Shown piece by piece: positions 59,358 through 64,000 of a DNA stretch of 64,000 nt. The stretch's first letter is position 1, and each line of letters starts with the position of its first letter. Source of the DNA: Staphylococcus warneri (lineage in GTDB: Bacteria > Bacillota > Bacilli > Staphylococcales > Staphylococcaceae). Under the pieces are notes generated by a model that was not told the origin of the DNA, did no database searches, and saw only the letters and a list, made by a program, of their open reading frames with translations. The position numbers were made by a program, and so were the translations under genes. The stretch covers positions 992,001 to 1,056,000 of the forward strand of contig NZ_LR134269.1 in the NCBI RefSeq assembly GCF_900636385.1, read 5' to 3'.

Positions 59358-59699
59358 ATGAAAAGAATAATTGTATTATGTTTAGGCATGCTTATTTTGT
59401 TAGCAGCATGCGGTAGTAAAGTAGATGGTACATATAAAAATGATGAAATGAGCATTAAAGCAAGTAAAGATAGTGATCGTGCAACTTTACATCTAAAATC
59501 ACTAGAAAATGATGGTGGTATTTTCGGAGTAGAAAAAAATGATGGAAATGTTGAAGGGCGAATTGACAAAGATAAAAAAACAATGTCATTTGATGTGCAG
59601 GGTGAAACCATGAAATTTGATTATAAAGTTAAAGGGGATAAACTCATATTAATTAATCCAGATAAAGATGATGAAAAAATTGAATTGAAAAAAGAGTAA
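59358..59699 (+). CDS. small lipoprotein (tandem pair, first member)
   Basis: A 113-residue predicted lipoprotein. The signal peptide has a lipobox LLAAC at residues 14-18, giving a lipidated mature N-terminus CGSKVDGTYK. The mature part alternates short polar and hydrophobic strands and ends MKFDYKVKGDKLILINP, a beta-rich pattern similar to DUF5640-like lipoproteins. It aligns along its length with the next lipoprotein (G-I-D/N-K-D-K spacing and MK-x-DYK). Function unknown. AGGGGG precedes ATG 59358. Confidence 0.85.
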   Translation: MKRIIVLCLGMLILLAACGSKVDGTYKNDEMSIKASKDSDRATLHLKSLENDGGIFGVEKNDGNVEGRIDKDKKTMSFDVQGETMKFDYKVKGDKLILINPDKDDEKIELKKE

Positions 59700-59758
59700 T
59701 TTAATTTTGTGGTAGAAAAAGAATTTCACTCAATTGTATATTGAAAGGTGTTAACAGT

Positions 59759-60073
59759 ATGAAGAAAATAATAGTGGTTACACTTACAATGGTATTTTTA
59801 TTAACAGCTTGTGGTAATCAAATCTATGGTAAATATAAGGTGAAAGACAACGGAGGGACAATAGAAATTAAGAAAAACGATAAGTTTGAGATTTCTAATG
59901 AAAATGAAAAAGGCGTCTTGAATGGTAAAATTAATAAAGATGATAAAATCATAACAATATATTATGAAAATCATCCAATGAAAATAGACTATAAGCTAGA
60001 AGATGATACATTAGAATTAAAGTTAAAGGCAGGTTCTGACGAAGAAGTTGTCAAAGCAAAAAAAGTAAAATAA
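59759..60073 (+). CDS. small lipoprotein (tandem pair, second member)
   Basis: A 104-residue predicted lipoprotein with signal MKKIIVVTLTMVFLLTAC and mature start CGNQIYGKYKVK. The body shares the pattern NGKINKDDKIITIYY and MKIDYKLEDDTLELKLK with the preceding gene, so the two are tandem duplicates. ATG 59759 lies 9 bases after AAAGGTG; the frame extends to TTG 59741 without support. It ends at a terminator shared with the convergent third lipoprotein. Function unknown. Confidence 0.85.
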   Translation: MKKIIVVTLTMVFLLTACGNQIYGKYKVKDNGGTIEIKKNDKFEISNENEKGVLNGKINKDDKIITIYYENHPMKIDYKLEDDTLELKLKAGSDEEVVKAKKVK

Positions 60074-60085
60074 TGAGTATATATC

Positions 60086-60127
60086 ATGCCCGTTAAAATC
60101 AAGATTCGATATTAACGGGCATTAATT
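60086..60127. terminator. bidirectional terminator between lipoprotein genes
   Basis: ATGCCCGTTAA (60086-60096) pairs with TTAACGGGCAT (60112-60122); AT-rich tails on both sides. Confidence 0.85.
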
Positions 60128-60454
60128 TTATTGTTTGATTTTCTCGAATTTTCTCTCACTATCATCGGGTTTTTCATCCGGTTTTTCTAACGCGTAAATC
60201 GCCTTTTTACCAACTTTTAAATAACCAGTTGAACCGCCCAAATTAATTTTTGCAAGGTCTTTATGGTCTTTATCATCTTTTATTGATCCTTCTGCAGTTT
60301 CACCGTCAGTTGTGACTTTAAGCGATTCACCTTTAATAGTGATAATATCACCATTCTCATTTTGCCATTTACCTTCAGCCTTTTTAGTAAGGCTACTTGA
60401 ACATGCTACTAATAATACACTTAAAATTGAAATTAATACTAAAATCTTTTTCAT
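60128..60454 (-). CDS. small lipoprotein, convergent to the tandem pair
   Basis: A 108-residue predicted lipoprotein. The signal is MKKILVLISILSVLLVAC with lipobox LVAC and mature start CSSSLTKKAEGKWQNENGD. The G-K-W start followed by short beta strands (IITIKGESLKVTTDG) resembles the two lipoproteins on the other strand and may be a distant relative. Start ATG 60454 is preceded by GGAGGTTGAG. Single gene; function unknown. Confidence 0.8.
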   Translation of the reverse strand: MKKILVLISILSVLLVACSSSLTKKAEGKWQNENGDIITIKGESLKVTTDGETAEGSIKDDKDHKDLAKINLGGSTGYLKVGKKAIYALEKPDEKPDDSERKFEKIKQ

Positions 60455-60463
60455 ATAGCTCAA

Positions 60464-60825
60464 CCTCCTTATTGATTGGCCTCATTTTATCAAAAAATCA
60501 AAAAGTTGTGTATAACATATTTTGCTTAATTTGTTATAAATAGATTAGTATAAAATATCATAATTACTTTTATTTCAATGTGAGTTTTAATAGATGTGTT
60601 ATTCTGTCAAATTTGAAAAAATAAAAAACTTGAAAAGTTCATAATTAGCATGAAAATGCAATTTTAATTATCTATTGATTCTGATACAATATGTAAGGAT
60701 ATAAGTTGATATGACAGTGATTTACATCATTTTTTCATACATATAAATTTACTAATTGGATGATAAAGATGAGCAGTTAAAAATTGTCATTTAATCATTC
60801 AACAAAAATAAAGGGGGATTGTTAC
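60464..60825 (+). promoter_or_regulatory. leader region of the PTS gene
   Basis: About 360 AT-rich bases without an ORF. An extended -10 TGA-TACAAT (60682-60690) predicts a start near 60697 and a leader of about 130 bases. No cre full match, antiterminator RAT or clear operator palindrome was seen. Confidence 0.4.
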
Positions 60826-62304
60826 ATGTTTAAATTTTTTCAGAATTTAGGTCGTTCACTTATGTTACCAGTTGCTGTATTACCAGCTGCTGCTATTATT
60901 GTTGGTATAGGTAACGCGCTTAACGCTTTGCATGCCTTACCTCAAGTGGCTCAATTCTTTGTTGCAGTAGGAACTACTATTCTTGAGCAACTAGGTATAT
61001 TATTTGCTATAGGTGTTGCAATAGGTATGGCAAAGAAGAATGATGGTGCAGTCGCATTAGCTGCAGCATTAGGCTTTTTTGTAGTAACCAAAGTATTATC
61101 ACCAGATAAATTAGCACCAATATTGCATGTTAAGCCATCTTCATTAGGTGAAGCATTTGACAAGATGGATAACGGCAACGTATTTGTTGGTATCATTATT
61201 GGTCTTATTGCGGCTTATACCTATAATCGATTTAGTGAGACAGAGTTACCACTCGCATTATCATTTTTCAGTGGTAAACGTCTGGTACCTATACTAACCG
61301 CATTTTTCTGTACATTTATAGCTGTTATTCTATTATTTGTATGGCCAGTTGTATATAATGCTATTGTGACGTTTGGTACTTGGATTGTAGGTATGGGGCC
61401 ATTTGGCGCATTTATTTATGGTGTAGCCAACCGTTTATTAATTCCAACGGGTTTACATCATGCATTAAATACAGTATTTTGGTTTGATACAATTGGAATC
61501 AATGATATTGGTAAGTTCCAAACAGGTAAAGATGCTGTACATGGTATTACTGGTCGTTACCAAGCAGGGTTCTTCCCAATTATGATGTTCGGTATGCCTG
61601 CTGCAGCACTAGCAATGTATCATACAGCTAAAACATCTCAACAAAAACAAGTATATGGTTGGTTCCTAGGAAGTGCGATTGCTGCCTTTTTCGTAGGTGT
61701 TACAGAGCCAATTGAATTTGCATTTATGTTTGTTGCACCTATATTATATGTTATTCATGCATTGTTAACTGGATTATCATTATTTATTGCTGCTACTTTC
61801 CACTGGACAGCAGGATTTTCATTTAGTGCAGGACTCATTGATTATGTGTTATCTCTAATTAATCCTGTAGCCAATCATCCTTTAATGCTATTAGTTCAGG
61901 GTGTGGTATTCTTCATTTTATATTATGTCATCTTTAGATTTGTAATACAGGTCTTTAATTTAAATACAATTGGACGAGGTGACAATGAATTAGTTGATCC
62001 AACTGATGAGGATGCTATTGAAAAAGAAAATGCTGATACTAAACAAAGTAGTGGAAGTAAATATAGTAAATCAGCTGCACAAATTCTTGATGGTTTGGGT
62101 GGCGCTCAAAATATTACAACATTGACAAATTGTGCGACAAGACTCAGATTAGAGCTTGAAGACAATGCTATCATTGATGAACAAAAAATTAAAAACGCAG
62201 GTGCTGTAGGTGTGACTAAGAGTGGTAAACATTCTACTCAAGTCATCATTGGTACTCATGTGCAGCAAGTTGCAGACGAGATAGAGAAGCAAATGGAAGC
62301 ATAA
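60826..62304 (+). CDS. nagE: PTS EIICB permease, N-acetylglucosamine/glucose type
   Basis: A 492-residue phosphotransferase permease. Residues 1-390 are the EIIC membrane channel (FFQNLGRSLMLPVAVLPAAAI, RLLIPTGLHHALN, GVTEPIEFAFMF), and about 415-492 the EIIB domain with the phosphorylated C436 in TLTNCATRLRLELED. No EIIA domain is fused, so a separate EIIA-Glc is needed. The glucosamine/GlcNAc branch is suggested by overall resemblance and by the same gene position in S. aureus; glucose is the alternative. The start ATG 60826 follows AAGGGGGA. Own terminator. Confidence 0.82.
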   Translation: MFKFFQNLGRSLMLPVAVLPAAAIIVGIGNALNALHALPQVAQFFVAVGTTILEQLGILFAIGVAIGMAKKNDGAVALAAALGFFVVTKVLSPDKLAPILHVKPSSLGEAFDKMDNGNVFVGIIIGLIAAYTYNRFSETELPLALSFFSGKRLVPILTAFFCTFIAVILLFVWPVVYNAIVTFGTWIVGMGPFGAFIYGVANRLLIPTGLHHALNTVFWFDTIGINDIGKFQTGKDAVHGITGRYQAGFFPIMMFGMPAAALAMYHTAKTSQQKQVYGWFLGSAIAAFFVGVTEPIEFAFMFVAPILYVIHALLTGLSLFIAATFHWTAGFSFSAGLIDYVLSLINPVANHPLMLLVQGVVFFILYYVIFRFVIQVFNLNTIGRGDNELVDPTDEDAIEKENADTKQSSGSKYSKSAAQILDGLGGAQNITTLTNCATRLRLELEDNAIIDEQKIKNAGAVGVTKSGKHSTQVIIGTHVQQVADEIEKQMEA

Positions 62305-62320
62305 TATTTTTTAATACTGT

Positions 62321-62358
62321 AGGGCAAATTCAAATGATGAATTTGCTCTATTTATTTT
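62321..62358 (+). terminator. terminator of the PTS gene
   Basis: AGGGCAAATTC (62321-62331) pairs with GAATTTGCTCT (62339-62349), one G-U pair; T-rich tail ATTTATTTT. Confidence 0.8.
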
Positions 62359-62407
62359 CAACATGTATATTATATAGTATCAGAATTTTCTGAAAGGGAG
62401 TTTGTAG

Positions 62408-63532
62408 ATGAAATCAGTATTGTTTGATGTGGATGGTGTATTTTTAAGTGAAGAACGTTGCTTTGATGTGTCAGCTTTAACAGTCTATGAGTTACTTATG
62501 GATCAAATGTATTTAGGTTTAAAACCTGACATAGATCTAAGTCTACTTAAAAATGAAGACATTGCTCGAATTAGATCGGATATATTCGTCAATGATGAAG
62601 TTTTAAAAAAGTTGAAATCACTTGGTTTAAACTCTAATTGGGATATGCTATATATTGTATTTAGTTTACATTTTATTCAAATATTAAAAGAACTATCATC
62701 TAATGAAGTTGAAAAGATACTTCAGTATCAACAGATTAGTGGTAATCTATTACAAGAAATAGGCCAATTGATAAAGTTCGATGATCAGATTGATTACCCA
62801 TTGCCACTTAAATTTTTAGAACATGTGGAAAGCGGGAAGTCTAATATCTTCACTCGTTTACAAGATTATGCAAGAAATGAATTAAATACAAATCAAGTTT
62901 CATTCTTTGAATTTAAAAGTCCACTTTGGCAATTAACACAATCAATATATCAAGAATGGTATTTAGGGTCAGCATTGTTTAAAGATGTTGAAGGTTATGA
63001 ACCATACAAAGATAATAAAAGTGGTTTTATTCATCATGAAATTTTATTACGTCCTATTAAAGAGATTCAACATCTATTAAATGATTTGCAAGATAGTGGC
63101 TATCAAATTGCAATTGCTACAGGTAGACCAAGAACGGAAACACTCGTGCCATTCGAATCACTGAATCTACTATCATATTTTGACGAAATGAATATTGTGA
63201 CAGCAAGTGAAGTATTAAAATCTGAAACGATGTTTCCTGAATACAAACCTTTAGGGAAGCCGAATCCATTTAGTTATATTGCAACATTAAATGGAAATAA
63301 GGAAGAGGAATACTTCAAATATATAACTCATCAAAATAATATAGTTAAAAAAGAGGAAGTATTTATTGTAGGTGATTCACTAGCAGATTTATTAAGTGCG
63401 AAGAAAATTGGCGCTACATTTATAGGAACTTTAACTGGATTAAAAGGTGAAAATGCTAAGAAAGAATTAGAAAATAACGGTGCCGATTATATTGTTAATC
63501 ACGTAGGGAATATAAGAGACATATTATTATAA
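62408..63532 (+). CDS. HAD-superfamily hydrolase with a large cap
   Basis: A 374-residue haloacid dehalogenase-type hydrolase. Motif I is SVLFDVDGVFLSEE at the very N-terminus (Asp nucleophile and acid/base pair), motif II IAIATGRPRTET near 238, and motif III/IV KPNPF followed by VFIVGDSLADLLSAKK near 320. Between motifs I and II lie about 200 residues of cap, longer than usual. The family phosphorylates nothing but hydrolyses phosphoesters; substrate unknown. It follows the PTS gene in the same direction, beyond that gene's terminator, so sugar-phosphate metabolism is only a guess. AAAGGGAG precedes ATG 62408. Confidence 0.85.
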   Translation: MKSVLFDVDGVFLSEERCFDVSALTVYELLMDQMYLGLKPDIDLSLLKNEDIARIRSDIFVNDEVLKKLKSLGLNSNWDMLYIVFSLHFIQILKELSSNEVEKILQYQQISGNLLQEIGQLIKFDDQIDYPLPLKFLEHVESGKSNIFTRLQDYARNELNTNQVSFFEFKSPLWQLTQSIYQEWYLGSALFKDVEGYEPYKDNKSGFIHHEILLRPIKEIQHLLNDLQDSGYQIAIATGRPRTETLVPFESLNLLSYFDEMNIVTASEVLKSETMFPEYKPLGKPNPFSYIATLNGNKEEEYFKYITHQNNIVKKEEVFIVGDSLADLLSAKKIGATFIGTLTGLKGENAKKELENNGADYIVNHVGNIRDILL

Positions 63533-63536
63533 TAAT

Positions 63537-63599
63537 AAAGCTACAGAATATAAAAGAGATGATGGAAAGTCTTCACTCATATATTCTGTAGCTTTTATT
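63537..63599. terminator. bidirectional terminator between HAD gene and serA
   Basis: AAAGCTACAGAATATA (63537-63552) pairs perfectly over 16 bp with TATATTCTGTAGCTTT (63580-63595), loop 27 bases, then T-rich sequence. Confidence 0.88.
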
Positions 63600-63602
63600 G
63601 TG

Positions 63603-64000
63603 TTACAGAGTTAATTTAGTGCTTATAATCTTATTAAATGGTATCGCATTGTTAAGTTCAGCAACAAGTGCATGTGATGCTGGTTGGTCAATAGATAATA
63701 TCATGAGTGCTTGACCACCTTCATTCGTTCTGCCTAATGTCATTGAACCAATATTGATACCTTTATTTCCTAATAAATTGCCTGTTTTACCAACTATACC
63801 TGGTTGATCATTGTGACATGTTACGATTTGATATTGACTTGGTTTGAAATCTAATGAGAAATTATTGATTCTAACAATTCTTGGTCCAAAGCCTGATAAA
63901 ACCGTACCGCCGATTTTAATTGTGTCTTTATCATTAGATAATGACAATTCTATATAGTTACTAAAACCTGATTCATTTTTATTTTTTTCAATATGATAGG
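63603..64000 (-). CDS. serA: D-3-phosphoglycerate dehydrogenase, 3' part
   Basis: The C-terminal 131 residues of a gene whose start lies beyond the window. The frame is open to the edge. The last 75 residues form an ACT domain, YQIVTCHNDQPGIVGKTGNL and INIGSMTLGRTNEGGQALMI, preceded by GGTVLSGFGPRIVRINNF, which matches the intervening domain of the long form of 3-phosphoglycerate dehydrogenase. It starts serine synthesis. The TAA is at 63603-63605. The position after the HAD gene matches S. aureus serA. Confidence 0.88.
   Translation of the reverse strand, partial: YHIEKNKNESGFSNYIELSLSNDKDTIKIGGTVLSGFGPRIVRINNFSLDFKPSQYQIVTCHNDQPGIVGKTGNLLGNKGINIGSMTLGRTNEGGQALMILSIDQPASHALVAELNNAIPFNKIISTKLTL

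Overview
The window is a low-GC, Gram-positive chromosomal segment that I assign to Staphylococcus. Diagnostic genes are rot, a SasC-type YSIRK/LPxTG surface protein, murJ, the ccpA-acuC-acuA-acsA cluster and HtrA. The gene order is the one I know from S. aureus (rib operon through serA) and is also partly the ytq/ytp/ytx/acu order of Bacillus subtilis. The species cannot be fixed from sequence alone. The tandem second SasC-like gene and the extra small lipoproteins suggest a non-aureus species, but that is inference. No prophage, IS element, CRISPR array, rRNA or tRNA gene was seen.

Layout. 1-2140: end of the riboflavin operon (ribE fragment, ribBA, ribH) followed by an unusual multi-hairpin intergenic element. 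2147-7873: proline dehydrogenase (frameshifted), a lysophospholipase-like protein without its serine nucleophile, the virulence regulator Rot, the tRNA wobble-uridine enzymes MnmM/MnmL and an MFS transporter. 7930-10906: T-box controlled leuS and a rhodanese. 11212-23581: two giant tandem DUF1542-repeat surface proteins. 23640-32260: flavoprotein, lipid II flippase MurJ, pseudouridine synthase, YtxH, PepV, D-alanine aminotransferase Dat, a kinase-like phosphotransferase and TrmB. 32434-44045: YtnP-like hydrolase, PepSY protein, M42 aminopeptidase, thioredoxin, YtpQ, YtpR, the SftA/FtsK DNA translocase, murC (frameshifted), YtxG- and YtxH-like proteins. 44385-52424: DAHP synthase, CcpA, AcuC, AcuA, AcsA, Fhs. 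52470-64000: monofunctional glycosyltransferase, T-box controlled tyrS, a MarR/efflux pair, HtrA, a PlsC-like acyltransferase, three small lipoproteins, a GlcNAc-type PTS permease, a HAD hydrolase and the end of serA.

How it fits together. Several genes feed envelope construction: MurJ, MurC, Dat, the glycosyltransferase and the PlsC-like enzyme. The two surface proteins carry sortase signals. Carbon control is a second theme: ccpA lies in the window, and sites matching the catabolite-responsive element (cre) consensus precede putA, acsA and fhs, with a weaker one at ccpA itself. AcuA and AcuC are the acetyltransferase/deacetylase pair known to control AcsA in Bacillus. Amino-acid supply is sensed by two T-box leaders and possibly by CodY upstream of the DAHP synthase gene.

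Quality note. putA and murC carry three single-base deletions between them, all in homopolymer runs. Undoing them restores proteins of exactly 333 and 437 residues, the lengths I recall for the S. aureus proteins. murC is essential, so at least that one is probably a sequencing error. The most unexplained structures are the hairpin cluster after ribH, the long leader before the phosphotransferase gene, the inverted repeat straddling the aroA promoter, and the paired operators in front of the efflux gene.
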